A stretch of DNA of 7,482 nucleotides from Hyphomicrobiales bacterium (GCA_021775385.1 JAJFHW010000219.1:1-7482), one strand, 5' to 3'. Counted from the stretch's first letter, positions 1 to 6,713 are shown. The notes: generated by a model from the sequence alone, not told the origin. Program-made: numbers and translations.

Positions 1-1390
1 GCGCTCAACGACACTCTGGGCCCTAAGTCAAAGCACAAAAGGTAAAGACCTTCATTCAATATTAGAAATCACGAAAGCTGCTGGGTATAACATGTCTGGT
101 GTGGTACGCCGCATTGCGAATGACGGACAAACACCAACTGAAGAAGGCGATGCAGCTCATGATATTGTCATTATTGGCGGTGGCTCAGGCGGGATTGCTG
201 CAGCCTCTAGTCTATTAAACAGAGATAAGAGCCTTGACATTTGCATCATAGATCCAGCTGACACTCATTATTACCAACCCGGCTGGACTATGGTTGGTGG
301 CGGCATCCTCAATGCAAAACAAACAGCAAAACCCCTAGCCGCTCTCATCCCAAAAGGCGTTCATTGGATTAAAGCAGCTGCCTCCGCGTTTGAGCCAGAA
401 AATAATGCTGTTATTCTTGATGGCTGCCGTGTCGTTAAATACAAACAACTGATTGTAGCCCCAGGGTTAAAACTAAACTGGAATGCCATCGAAGGACTGG
501 TCGAAACCTTAGGTAAAAATGGCGTCACCTCAAACTATAGATACGACCTCGCCCCATATACATGGGAACTAGTAAAAAGTTTAAAATCGGGACGTGCCCT
601 GTTTACACAACCCCCGATGCCAATTAAATGCGCCGGCGCTCCACAAAAAGCTATGTATCTCTCCGGCGATCATTGGTTCAAAGAAAAAAATCTTAAAGAC
701 ATAAACATAGAGTTTTATAACGCCGGAGGCGTCCTTTTCGGTGTCAAAGACTACGTACCAGCTTTAATGACCTATATTGAAAAATATAATGTCGATACTC
801 GTTTCACCCACAACCTAGTAAAAATTGATGGTCCTTCTAAAACAGCTTGGTTCAACAAAACTGACAGTGATGGCAAAAGTGAAATCATTGAAACAACCTT
901 TGATATGATCCATGTGGTCCCTCCACAAACCTCACCAGATTTCATTCGAGTAAGTCCTCTTGTCGATGATGCCGGCTGGGTTGATATTGATCCAAAAACA
1001 CTCCGCCATAAAACTTATGAAAACATCTGGTCCATCGGCGACGTTATGAACGCACCAAATGCAAAAACTGCTGCCGCCGTTAGAAAACAAGCACCAATTG
1101 TGGCAAATAACCTCCTCACAGCGATGGGCAATAACACCAGCAAAAATAACGGCATCGCCCACTATGATGGTTATGGCTCCTGCCCCCTCACGGTTGAGCG
1201 AGGTAAAATAGTATTGGCTGAATTTGGCTATGGTGGCGTTTTATTACCAAGTTTTCCTGAATGGGCACTGGACGGCAAAAAACCAAGTCGCGCTGCCTGG
1301 TTCTTAAAAGAATCTATGTTACCGCCCATCTACTGGAAAGCTATGCTCCGCGGCAAAGAGTGGATGGCAAAACCAGAAATCATAGGTTAA
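1..1390 (+). CDS. sqr: DUF442-sulfide:quinone oxidoreductase fusion (type II SQR), 5' partial
   Basis: The SQR part oxidises sulfide to sulfane sulfur (persulfide) with FAD and passes electrons to the membrane quinone pool. Residues are numbered from the Met codon at 92. The FAD-binding GGGSGG is at 29-34. Two catalytic cysteines known from SQOR-type enzymes are present: Cys180 in KCAGAPQK and Cys364 in YGSCPL. A second nucleotide-binding segment, SIGD...KTAAA, is at 314-329. The C-terminal IYWKAMLRG also fits mitochondrial SQOR. The frame stays open from base 2 to base 92 and reads RSTTLWALSQ, then AGYNMSGVVRRIAN. I recognise this as the end of a DUF442 (TIGR01244 phosphatase/sulfurtransferase-like) domain, just after its CxxGxR loop. 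The Met at 92 also lacks a Shine-Dalgarno sequence, so it is internal and the true start lies upstream. The gene is probably first or early in an operon with SulP and peroxiredoxin. The family assignment is firm; the sulfurtransferase role of the DUF442 part is inferred. Confidence 0.92.
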   Translation, partial: RSTTLWALSQSTKGKDLHSILEITKAAGYNMSGVVRRIANDGQTPTEEGDAAHDIVIIGGGSGGIAAASSLLNRDKSLDICIIDPADTHYYQPGWTMVGGGILNAKQTAKPLAALIPKGVHWIKAAASAFEPENNAVILDGCRVVKYKQLIVAPGLKLNWNAIEGLVETLGKNGVTSNYRYDLAPYTWELVKSLKSGRALFTQPPMPIKCAGAPQKAMYLSGDHWFKEKNLKDINIEFYNAGGVLFGVKDYVPALMTYIEKYNVDTRFTHNLVKIDGPSKTAWFNKTDSDGKSEIIETTFDMIHVVPPQTSPDFIRVSPLVDDAGWVDIDPKTLRHKTYENIWSIGDVMNAPNAKTAAAVRKQAPIVANNLLTAMGNNTSKNNGIAHYDGYGSCPLTVERGKIVLAEFGYGGVLLPSFPEWALDGKKPSRAAWFLKESMLPPIYWKAMLRGKEWMAKPEIIG

Positions 1391-1435
1391 CATAAAAAAG
1401 TTCTAACCCGACCATGAACAAATGGCCATACAGCA

Positions 1436-3235
1436 ATGAATAGGACACCCCCAAAAGTGTGGCCAAATATCAGAGAAGACAGTGCAAAACTAAAGAAGTT
1501 TTTCCCTATTTTTCAATGGGGAAAAACCTATAACAAAAATCAGTTCACAAATGATGGCATCGCCGCAATAATCGTCACCATCATGCTCATCCCCCAATCT
1601 CTGGCTTATGCATTATTAGCTGGTCTCCCCGCTGAAATGGGAATTTACGCTTCGATCATCCCAATTATTCTATATGCAATTTTTGGAACCAGTAGAGCAC
1701 TGGCTGTTGGCCCGGTTGCCGTTGTCTCTTTAATGACAGCCGCAGCAATTGGCAACATTGCCGAACAAGGCTCAGCTGATTATATAACAGCAGCCCTAAC
1801 TTTGGCATTTTTATCAGGCGCATTTTTAGTAGCTCTCGGCATCTTCCGACTTGGATTCATAGCAAATTTCTTATCACACCCTGTGATCGCTGGTTTCATC
1901 ACTGCAAGTGGAATTATCATAGCAACCAGTCAGGTTAAACACATCCTCGGCATTAATGCGAGTGGCCATAATCTATATGAATTAATTAGCTCTATCCTCT
2001 CTCACTTAAGTGAAACAAACATCATCACCTGCCTCATTGGCTTATCAACTATCGCCTTTCTCTTTTGGGTTCGCAGTGGGCTAAAACCAATTCTTTTAAA
2101 CCTTGGTCTCAAACCAAGATTAGCTGAAATTCTCAGCAGAGCTGGCCCTGTCCTTGCTGTTGCACTAACAACTCTCATTGCGTGGGGCTTTAATTTAAAT
2201 GCCCAGAATGTTGCAGTTGTTGGTTATGTACCTCAAGGGTTACCTCCCTTAAGCACACCTTCCTTCTCAATCGAACTCTGGTCAAGTCTCATCGGTTCAG
2301 CAATTTTAATTTCAATCATAGGTTTTGTAGAATCAATCTCTGTCGCTCAAACCCTGGCTGCAAAAAAACGCCAACGTATAGATCCCAATCAAGAATTAAT
2401 CGGCCTTGGCGCGGCAAATCTCGGCTCTGCATTTTCAGGTGGCTACCCTGTCACCGGCGGTTTCGCTCGCTCTGTCGTTAACTTTGATGCTGGCGCACAC
2501 ACTCCAGCAGCCGGTGCCTATACAGCCATCGGTTTAGCTATAGCTGCTCTCTTACTCACACCCTTAATATTTTTTCTCCCCAAAGCAACCCTGGCTGCAA
2601 CCATTATCGTCGCCGTGTTATCACTCGTAGATTTTTCAGTTTTAAAACGAACGTGGGATTACTCAAAAGCAGATTTCATTGCTGTCACTGCAACCATCCT
2701 CATCACTTTATTATTAGGAGTTGAAATCGGTGTAAGTGCCGGTGTTGTTATTTCGATTTTTATTCATCTTTATAAGACATCGCGGCCCCACATTGCCATA
2801 GTAGGCCAGGTCCCCGGCACTGAACATTTCCGCAATGTTGATCGCCATAAAGTCATCACACAAAACAACATTCTCACCATTCGTATTGACGAAAGCCTCT
2901 ATTTCGCCAATGCTAGGTTTTTAGAGGATCAACTTTACGATATGGTAGCAGAACATCCAAAACTAGAGCACGTCATTCTTATGTGTCCAGGTGTAAATGA
3001 GATTGATATGAGCGCACTTGAATCTTTAGAAGCCATCAATGAGCGCTTAAAAGACCTAAAAGTAAAATTCCATTTCAGTGAAATCAAAGGCCCTGTAATG
3101 GATAAACTCTATGAAACTGATTTTTTAAAACATCAAACAGGAAGTATTTACCTTAGTCAGCATCAAGCAATTTGCGATTTGACCAAGGGAACAGACCCTA
3201 GTTGTGATGAAACTGAAAAAGCCCTAGAGGAGTAA
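1436..3235 (+). CDS. SulP family anion transporter with C-terminal STAS domain
   Basis: This 599-residue inner-membrane protein belongs to the SLC26/SulP family, whose members carry sulfate, bicarbonate or other anions. The family signature begins with PQSLAYALLAG (53-63) and continues to about residue 100, with GTSRALAVGP at 84-93. About a dozen hydrophobic segments lie between residues 40 and 445. Another typical block, GGYPVTGGFARS, is at 335-346. The cytoplasmic STAS domain covers about 452-580, with ESLYFANARFLEDQL (486-500) and VNEIDMSALESLE (520-532). Length is normal for the family. It starts 45 bases after SQR and ends 7 bases before the peroxiredoxin gene, so it is probably co-transcribed. 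The linkage to SQR suggests export or import of a sulfur oxyanion (sulfate, sulfite or thiosulfate), but the sequence does not fix substrate or direction. The ATG at 1436 is the first possible ATG start, because an in-frame TGA lies at 1415. No good ribosome-binding site precedes it. Confidence 0.93.
   Translation: MNRTPPKVWPNIREDSAKLKKFFPIFQWGKTYNKNQFTNDGIAAIIVTIMLIPQSLAYALLAGLPAEMGIYASIIPIILYAIFGTSRALAVGPVAVVSLMTAAAIGNIAEQGSADYITAALTLAFLSGAFLVALGIFRLGFIANFLSHPVIAGFITASGIIIATSQVKHILGINASGHNLYELISSILSHLSETNIITCLIGLSTIAFLFWVRSGLKPILLNLGLKPRLAEILSRAGPVLAVALTTLIAWGFNLNAQNVAVVGYVPQGLPPLSTPSFSIELWSSLIGSAILISIIGFVESISVAQTLAAKKRQRIDPNQELIGLGAANLGSAFSGGYPVTGGFARSVVNFDAGAHTPAAGAYTAIGLAIAALLLTPLIFFLPKATLAATIIVAVLSLVDFSVLKRTWDYSKADFIAVTATILITLLLGVEIGVSAGVVISIFIHLYKTSRPHIAIVGQVPGTEHFRNVDRHKVITQNNILTIRIDESLYFANARFLEDQLYDMVAEHPKLEHVILMCPGVNEIDMSALESLEAINERLKDLKVKFHFSEIKGPVMDKLYETDFLKHQTGSIYLSQHQAICDLTKGTDPSCDETEKALEE
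3226..3232 (+). promoter_or_regulatory. Ribosome-binding site of the peroxiredoxin gene
   Basis: AGAGGAG lies 10 bases before the ATG at 3243 and overlaps the end of the SulP coding region. This supports the chosen start and translation from a shared mRNA. Confidence 0.7.
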
Positions 3236-3242
3236 TGAAACG

Positions 3243-3869
3243 ATGAGCTTAAAAATAGGCGAAACCGCCCCAAACTTTAATATAGACACAACCAATGGCC
3301 CCATTGATTTCCACGAATGGATTGGGGACAGTTGGGTGTTCTTCTTCAGTCATCCAGCTGATTACACACCCGTTTGCACAACTGAAATGGGAAAAACTTC
3401 AAAATTAGAAGGTCAGTTCGCCCAAAGAAATGTAAAACCTATTGGCCTCTCAACTGACACAGTCGCAGAGCATAAAACCTGGATTTTAGATATTAATGAC
3501 ACCCAGCAAACAACCTTAACTTTCCCAATCGTTGCTGATCCAGATTTAAAAGTCGCCAAACTTTATGAGATGATCCATGAAGAGGAAAGCGAAACGGCAG
3601 CGGTGCGCTCAGTATTCATAATTGATCCCAACAAAAAAATTCGCCTTACGATGACATACCCAATGTCAGTCGGTAGAAACTTTGATGAAATATTGAGGGT
3701 AATTGATGCTCTGCAATTAGGCGATGAAAAGAAAGTCGCAACCCCTGCCGATTGGAGACCAGGCGAAAAAGTCATCATCCCGCCATCCATTTCAAATGAA
3801 GATGCCAAAGATATTTTCCCTCAAGGTTGGGAAGAAATCAGACCATACTTAAGAATAACCGAAGTTTAA
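3243..3869 (+). CDS. 1-Cys peroxiredoxin (Prx6-type, AhpC/TSA family)
   Basis: This is a cytoplasmic thiol peroxidase that reduces hydrogen peroxide and organic peroxides. The peroxidatic cysteine is Cys45 in the motif PADYTPVCTTE (38-48), with Thr42 and Arg122 (AAVRSVF) completing the usual Prx active site. No other cysteine occurs in the 208 residues, so it must work as a 1-Cys enzyme that needs an outside thiol. The C-terminal extension, with TPADWRPG and VIIPPS and ending in RPYLRITEV, is typical of the Prx6 subfamily, and the length is normal. The start is supported by AGAGGAG at 3226-3232, inside the last codons of SulP. A nearer ATG at 3235 stops after three codons. As the third gene after SQR and SulP, it probably protects against peroxide or persulfide stress linked to sulfide oxidation; that link is inferred. 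Confidence 0.94.
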   Translation: MSLKIGETAPNFNIDTTNGPIDFHEWIGDSWVFFFSHPADYTPVCTTEMGKTSKLEGQFAQRNVKPIGLSTDTVAEHKTWILDINDTQQTTLTFPIVADPDLKVAKLYEMIHEEESETAAVRSVFIIDPNKKIRLTMTYPMSVGRNFDEILRVIDALQLGDEKKVATPADWRPGEKVIIPPSISNEDAKDIFPQGWEEIRPYLRITEV

Positions 3870-3881
3870 AAAACAAAAAAG

Positions 3882-3910
3882 CCCGCATTTTCTAATTTAG
3901 AAGATGCGGG
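3882..3910. terminator. Bidirectional intrinsic terminator between convergent genes
   Basis: The arms 3882-3893 and 3899-3910 form a 12-bp stem with one T-G wobble and a 5-base loop. The outer seven pairs are CCCGCAT with ATGCGGG. On the + strand the stem follows the peroxiredoxin stop by 12 bases but is followed only by a weak TGTTT. On the - strand it follows the Rrf2 stop by 22 bases and is followed by a T-rich run (complement of the A-rich 3868-3880). It should therefore terminate best for the Rrf2 transcript and at least partly for the sulfur operon. Confidence 0.85.
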
Positions 3911-3932
3911 TGTTTGAGAAAACTTCTAGAGG

Positions 3933-4370
3933 TTAAATTCCTTTTTCGATGCGCTCTAATAGCTGATTTCGATTAGATGCAATATCAGCCACAGTTAAAT
4001 CATCCAGCACAGCCATAAACGCATCTGTCGCCTTCATCATGGCTTTGGATAATTTACAAATCCCAATCAACGGACAACTATTCGTCTCAGGGTTGAAACA
4101 TTCAACAACATCAAGCGGTCCCTCAGTTAACCGAACAACATCTCCAACTTTGATCTCTTCAGCAGGGCGTCCCAAACGAAACCCACCATAGCGGCCACGC
4201 ACAGTTTCTAAAAAACCAGCCTTACCCAATTCATGAACAATCTTTACAATATGTGGTTTTGATAGCTTATGAATGGTCGCAACATCCTCAACCCGCACAA
4301 GGTCAGGTGAGCGTAATGCTGCTAATTGCATAGAGCGAAGTGCATAATTTGAATAGCTGGTCAGTTTCAT
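3933..4370 (-). CDS. Rrf2 family Fe-S transcriptional regulator (NsrR/RirA-like)
   Basis: This 145-residue protein has the Rrf2 winged-helix fold. It begins MKLTSYSNYALR, has a recognition-helix region at about 27-50 (VEDVATIHKLSKPHIVKIVHEL) and the wing TVRGRYGGFRLGRP at 56-69. Three cysteines, Cys91, Cys99 and Cys105 (VECF...SCPLIGIC), match the positions and spacing that bind an iron-sulfur cluster in NsrR and RirA. Such clusters sense nitric oxide, iron status or redox state. Nothing here decides between the NsrR, RirA and other Rrf2 groups, so no symbol is given. It converges on the sulfur operon, shares its terminator, and has a palindrome at its promoter suggesting autoregulation. Whether it also controls SQR-SulP-Prx is open. 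The ATG start matches the conserved Rrf2 N-terminus; its ribosome-binding site is weak. Confidence 0.92.
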   Translation of the reverse strand: MKLTSYSNYALRSMQLAALRSPDLVRVEDVATIHKLSKPHIVKIVHELGKAGFLETVRGRYGGFRLGRPAEEIKVGDVVRLTEGPLDVVECFNPETNSCPLIGICKLSKAMMKATDAFMAVLDDLTVADIASNRNQLLERIEKGI

Positions 4371-4414
4371 AAATAAAAGTCCAGAAAATAAAATTTAGTC
4401 ATCTCTTAAAGCCC

Positions 4415-4429
4415 AAGATTTAAAATCTT
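4415..4429. promoter_or_regulatory. Perfect 7-1-7 palindrome, candidate Rrf2 operator
   Basis: AAGATTT-A-AAATCTT is a perfect inverted repeat with a one-base centre, 45-59 bases upstream of the Rrf2 start codon. Odd-centred repeats with AAGAT...ATCTT ends are known for NsrR operators, although those are longer (11-1-11), so the match is only partial. It overlaps the proposed -10 box of the Rrf2 promoter, as expected for autorepression. The binding protein is inferred from position. Confidence 0.5.
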
Positions 4430-4445
4430 AAGAAATCTGAGTCTA
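4418..4445 (-). promoter_or_regulatory. Candidate promoter of the Rrf2 gene
   Basis: On the - strand, TAGACT (4445-4440) is a 4/6 match to the -35 consensus. Sixteen bases later, TTAAAT (4423-4418) is a 4/6 match to the -10 consensus and lies inside the palindrome. It would leave a leader of roughly 40 bases. Both boxes are weak, so this rests mainly on position. Confidence 0.35.
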
Positions 4446-4456
4446 GGAGGTATAAT
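4428..4456 (+). promoter_or_regulatory. Possible forward promoter with no gene downstream
   Basis: TTAAGA (4428-4433, 4/6 match), a 17-base spacer and a perfect TATAAT (4451-4456) make a plausible sigma-70 promoter on the + strand. Transcription would run from about 4463 into the antisense strand of the patatin gene. No start codon follows the AGGAGG at 4445-4450 at a useful distance, so any product would be an RNA. In AT-rich DNA this may be chance. Confidence 0.25.
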
Positions 4457-4534
4457 AAAAATTATCTAAAAAGGGAAGTTCTATCTCACTTATATCAAAG
4501 AAACGCTAGATTTATAAAAGAAATTACAAACATG

Positions 4535-5776
4535 TTACAGACGCGGCTTTAAGGTAAATTGATCTCCAAGCCGATGCCGCCAAGCTCGCCCACTTAACCC
4601 AGCTTTGTACCCAACGTCATAAAGTTTTTTCATATAAAGAGGGTCAAAAATTTCTTTGGGTTTTTCCTGAAAACTTTCTGGAACTGATGTTAAACGGAAG
4701 GCAAACCCATCGCGTTGCGCAAGCCTTTCTAAACCAATAAGATCACCCCGCCCCTGATATTTAATCAAAGTACTAATCGAACGTTCCGCAATATCAGTCA
4801 CACCAAGTTTGACGGATTTATATTCAGCCGCAATCTTGGTATTCCTCAAAAGCCAAAATGTTTTCTTTGGGCGAATACCAAGTCGCCTCTCAATTGCTTT
4901 CACTTTAATAGAAGCTGGATACGCAAAAATTTCATGTGTCACTCCGCCATCAACATGCAGTTCCTGATATCGCTTTCCATCAATCACCACATCAAAAGCT
5001 ACTGGCGGAAACACACCCGGAATAGAAGCCGACGCCAATAAAATTTTCCGGATTAAATCAGCCGCCTCTGGATGACCCGATGAAGCTATTTCGCCAATAT
5101 TCCAAATCATTTGTCGTTGCGCATCAAGATTGGTTGTACCAATCAGCAATAAACGGCCTCTTTGATGTTCGCGCGCAATAGCACGCAATAATTTGGCGTT
5201 AACTTGCTTTTTTATTGTTTTTATCAAAGGAGCCGGATCACCCAGCGCCGCTCCACCAAACAATGCCGCCAAGGGTTCAATGGATAGAATTTGCGAGGTT
5301 TTTGTCTCTGTATAAAAGCGCTTAAGAGTTTCATCGTGGCTCGAACCTAGATACGCAAAAGGAGCAATTAAAGCCCCTGTTGAAACTCCCGTCACCAAAG
5401 TAAATTCAGGACGGTCCCCTCGCTCACTCCATCCCTTTAGAAATCCAGCACCATAAGCTCCATCAGCACCACCACCAGATAGAGCCAGCACATCATTGCG
5501 CCGTGCAAGAGCAGGGTTAACCCTTAATTTGCGGCGACGCTCTTCAATCACACTCTCTATAAAGGGTGGTAGCTGATCTCCCCAAGAGCGAATACGCTGA
5601 AAACCAGAAATATGCGCCTTATGATAAGAAGCTTTTGCCGGCGCCGGATGAAGGCGACCAACGGTTGAACACCCAGCCATAGAGATGGTAATACCGATAA
5701 GTAATAGAAAAGGAAGAGATTGCTTTAAGCTAATCTTTTTAAGAGCCAGCAATGAAACTGCCTGAACACAAAACAT
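4535..5776 (-). CDS. Patatin-like phospholipase, predicted lipoprotein
   Basis: This is a probable lipid acyl hydrolase with a Ser-Asp dyad. Numbering is from the ATG at 5776 (413 residues). The oxyanion-hole motif GGGADGAYGAG is at 101-111, the nucleophile elbow GVSTG at 130-134 (Ser132), and the catalytic Asp in VDGG at 275-278 (Asp276). The N-terminus has a basic stretch (KKISLK), a hydrophobic core (LPFLLLIGITI) and a lipobox SMAGC ending at Cys36, so it is probably exported and lipid-anchored. The frame could also start at a GTG nine bases upstream, but that GTG lies inside the ribosome-binding site, so ATG is preferred. A TTG codon further in would give a more usual, shorter signal peptide. 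It follows TetR on the same strand with a 118-base gap, so it may have its own promoter. Its substrate is unknown. Confidence 0.88.
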   Translation of the reverse strand: MFCVQAVSLLALKKISLKQSLPFLLLIGITISMAGCSTVGRLHPAPAKASYHKAHISGFQRIRSWGDQLPPFIESVIEERRRKLRVNPALARRNDVLALSGGGADGAYGAGFLKGWSERGDRPEFTLVTGVSTGALIAPFAYLGSSHDETLKRFYTETKTSQILSIEPLAALFGGAALGDPAPLIKTIKKQVNAKLLRAIAREHQRGRLLLIGTTNLDAQRQMIWNIGEIASSGHPEAADLIRKILLASASIPGVFPPVAFDVVIDGKRYQELHVDGGVTHEIFAYPASIKVKAIERRLGIRPKKTFWLLRNTKIAAEYKSVKLGVTDIAERSISTLIKYQGRGDLIGLERLAQRDGFAFRLTSVPESFQEKPKEIFDPLYMKKLYDVGYKAGLSGRAWRHRLGDQFTLKPRL

Positions 5777-5781
5777 AAGGG

Positions 5782-5787
5782 CCACCT
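5782..5787 (-). promoter_or_regulatory. Ribosome-binding site deciding the patatin start
   Basis: On the - strand AGGTGG ends five bases before the ATG at 5776. The alternative GTG start (5785-5783) is part of this motif and could not use it, which favours the ATG. Confidence 0.55.
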
Positions 5788-5823
5788 GAACGCAAAAACA
5801 AAAAGGATATACAAAACTCTAAA

Positions 5824-5851
5824 AAGATAAATTCAATCGTATCAGCTTCAA
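5824..5851 (-). promoter_or_regulatory. Weak candidate promoter of the patatin gene
   Basis: On the - strand TTGAAG (5851-5846) and TATCTT (5829-5824) are separated by 16 bases; each matches the consensus at four of six positions. It lies in the gap after the TetR gene and would give a leader of about 40 bases. Other pairings are possible in this AT-rich stretch. Confidence 0.25.
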
Positions 5852-5894
5852 TTATCATAGCAATCTGGCAAATAGAAAGCCAGAACCTCAAAAC

Positions 5895-6488
5895 TTAAAC
5901 ACCACGAATCCCATTTGCCTGTAACAAAGAAACCGCAGCCTCTTTGGCCTCTAAGCCAGCAGATACAGAAACCCTCATATGTTTTAAAATGATGGCACCT
6001 TCTTTAAGCAAGAACAATTGCCTTGTAAGCGCCTCCGCAATCTCTGAGGAAAGGTTTCCTTGATCAGTTTCCAATTGACGAACAATCTTAAGAAGAGAGC
6101 TAAACATTAATTTTTTATGTTCTGTACATTGATTATAAATCGGATCATCAGCACGTTGAAATTCCGAAGAAGCTTTAATGAACATACACCCCTGAAAATC
6201 AGGCTGTTGAAACCATTCCTCTAAAACATCAAACACGGCTAATAATTGCCCTAATGGTGATGAAGCTAATTCCTCAACTCGTCGAAAAAACCAATTCCTC
6301 AATTGCTCATCACGCAACCGCAACACAGCCAAAATCAAGTCATCTTTCGTTCGAAAATGTTTATACATAGATGTTTTAGATATGCCAGTTTTCTTCACTA
6401 ACATATCCATACCAGTCGCCGTAAACCCATTTTGGTAAAACACCTTAAGGGCTTCCTGAACCAATTCATCACGTTTAGAGGGGCGCAT
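5895..6488 (-). CDS. TetR/AcrR family transcriptional regulator
   Basis: This 197-residue protein has a TetR DNA-binding domain at about residues 5-50: a first helix DELVQEALKVFYQNGF, then the helix-turn-helix TGMDMLVKKTGISKTSMYKHFRTKDDL split across 25-51. The C-terminal ligand domain contains GCMFIKASSEF (100-110), a block seen in many TetR proteins, and has two cysteines, Cys101 and Cys121. The ligand is unknown; redox or electrophile sensing through Cys101 is only a possibility. AGGAG (6498-6494) lies five bases before the ATG and supports the start. It is divergent from the DUF1348 gene, and the shared region carries palindromic sites, so it probably represses itself and the two genes to its right. 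Confidence 0.93.
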   Translation of the reverse strand: MRPSKRDELVQEALKVFYQNGFTATGMDMLVKKTGISKTSMYKHFRTKDDLILAVLRLRDEQLRNWFFRRVEELASSPLGQLLAVFDVLEEWFQQPDFQGCMFIKASSEFQRADDPIYNQCTEHKKLMFSSLLKIVRQLETDQGNLSSEIAEALTRQLFLLKEGAIILKHMRVSVSAGLEAKEAAVSLLQANGIRGV

Positions 6489-6503
6489 ATCTACTCCTAT
6501 ATG

Positions 6504-6515
6504 AACAGATCAGTA
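6504..6515. promoter_or_regulatory. Degenerate TetR operator copy near the tetR start
   Basis: AACAGATCAGTA matches the palindrome at 6668-6679 in 9 of 12 positions, including the GATC centre and the GTA end. It lies just downstream of the proposed tetR -10 box, where a repressor would block transcription. Inferred from position and similarity. Confidence 0.35.
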
Positions 6516-6544
6516 TATATACATCAACAGACTACAAAACTCAA
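6516..6544 (-). promoter_or_regulatory. Candidate promoter of the TetR gene
   Basis: On the - strand TTGAGT (6544-6539) and TATATA (6521-6516) are separated by 17 bases, each matching four of six consensus positions. TATACT two bases further is a better -10 match but with a 19-base spacer. The predicted start falls in the degenerate operator at 6504-6515. Confidence 0.45.
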
Positions 6545-6622
6545 TTAAAGAGTTTTTTCAGTGATTTATTGCGTAATTCACATAAAAACATCCCCCTAAA
6601 TCAAAAATTTATTATTAATAAC

Positions 6623-6649
6623 TTGACAAAAAAGAACAATCGGTACAGT
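6623..6649 (+). promoter_or_regulatory. Candidate promoter of the DUF1348-PNPOx operon
   Basis: A perfect -35 box TTGACA is at 6623-6628, preceded by an AT-rich stretch. The best -10 is TACAGT at 6644-6649 (4/6), with a short 15-base spacer; at the normal 17 bases only CAGTTT is present. A strong -35 with a poor or badly spaced -10 fits a controlled promoter, but the -10 is uncertain. Confidence 0.5.
6634..6645. promoter_or_regulatory. Operator half-site inside the operon promoter
   Basis: This 12-mer ends in ATCGGTA, identical to the right half of the palindrome at 6668-6679, and matches that palindrome in 9 of 12 positions. It lies between the -35 and the proposed -10 of the DUF1348 promoter. 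Confidence 0.35.
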
Positions 6650-6667
6650 TTGAAGTCGATCAATATG

Positions 6668-6679
6668 TACCGATCGGTA
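6668..6679. promoter_or_regulatory. Perfect 12-bp palindrome, probable TetR operator
   Basis: TACCGATCGGTA is a perfect palindrome just downstream of the DUF1348 promoter and 46 bases before its ATG. Its length, symmetry and place between divergent tetR and target genes are typical for a TetR operator. GTACCG (6667-6672) also mirrors CGGTAC at 6641-6646. Confidence 0.6.
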
Positions 6680-6713
6680 AGCAATAGTTATTTTGAAACA
6701 ACAAGCTTTTGAA

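Noticed and set aside
932..1162. 76-codon open frame on the - strand inside SQR
   Set aside because: It lies opposite a strongly conserved part of SQR, has no recognisable domain and is a shadow of the real gene.
3563..3808. 81-codon open frame on the - strand inside the peroxiredoxin gene
   Set aside because: Antisense shadow of a conserved enzyme; no family features seen.
4445..4534. Small gene after the AGGAGG at 4445-4450 on the + strand
   Set aside because: No ATG, GTG or TTG follows at a usable distance, so no coding region can be supported.
5864..5884. Six-bp hairpin TCTGGC / GCCAGA after the TetR gene, possible terminator
   Set aside because: Short stem with a nine-base loop and no T-run after it on the - strand, so it is not convincing as an intrinsic terminator.
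6536..6556. Hairpin AAAACTC / GAGTTTT followed by T residues, terminator-like
   Set aside because: The stem is only seven AT-rich pairs and lies in the divergent promoter region, overlapping the tetR -35 box, where no transcript is expected to end.
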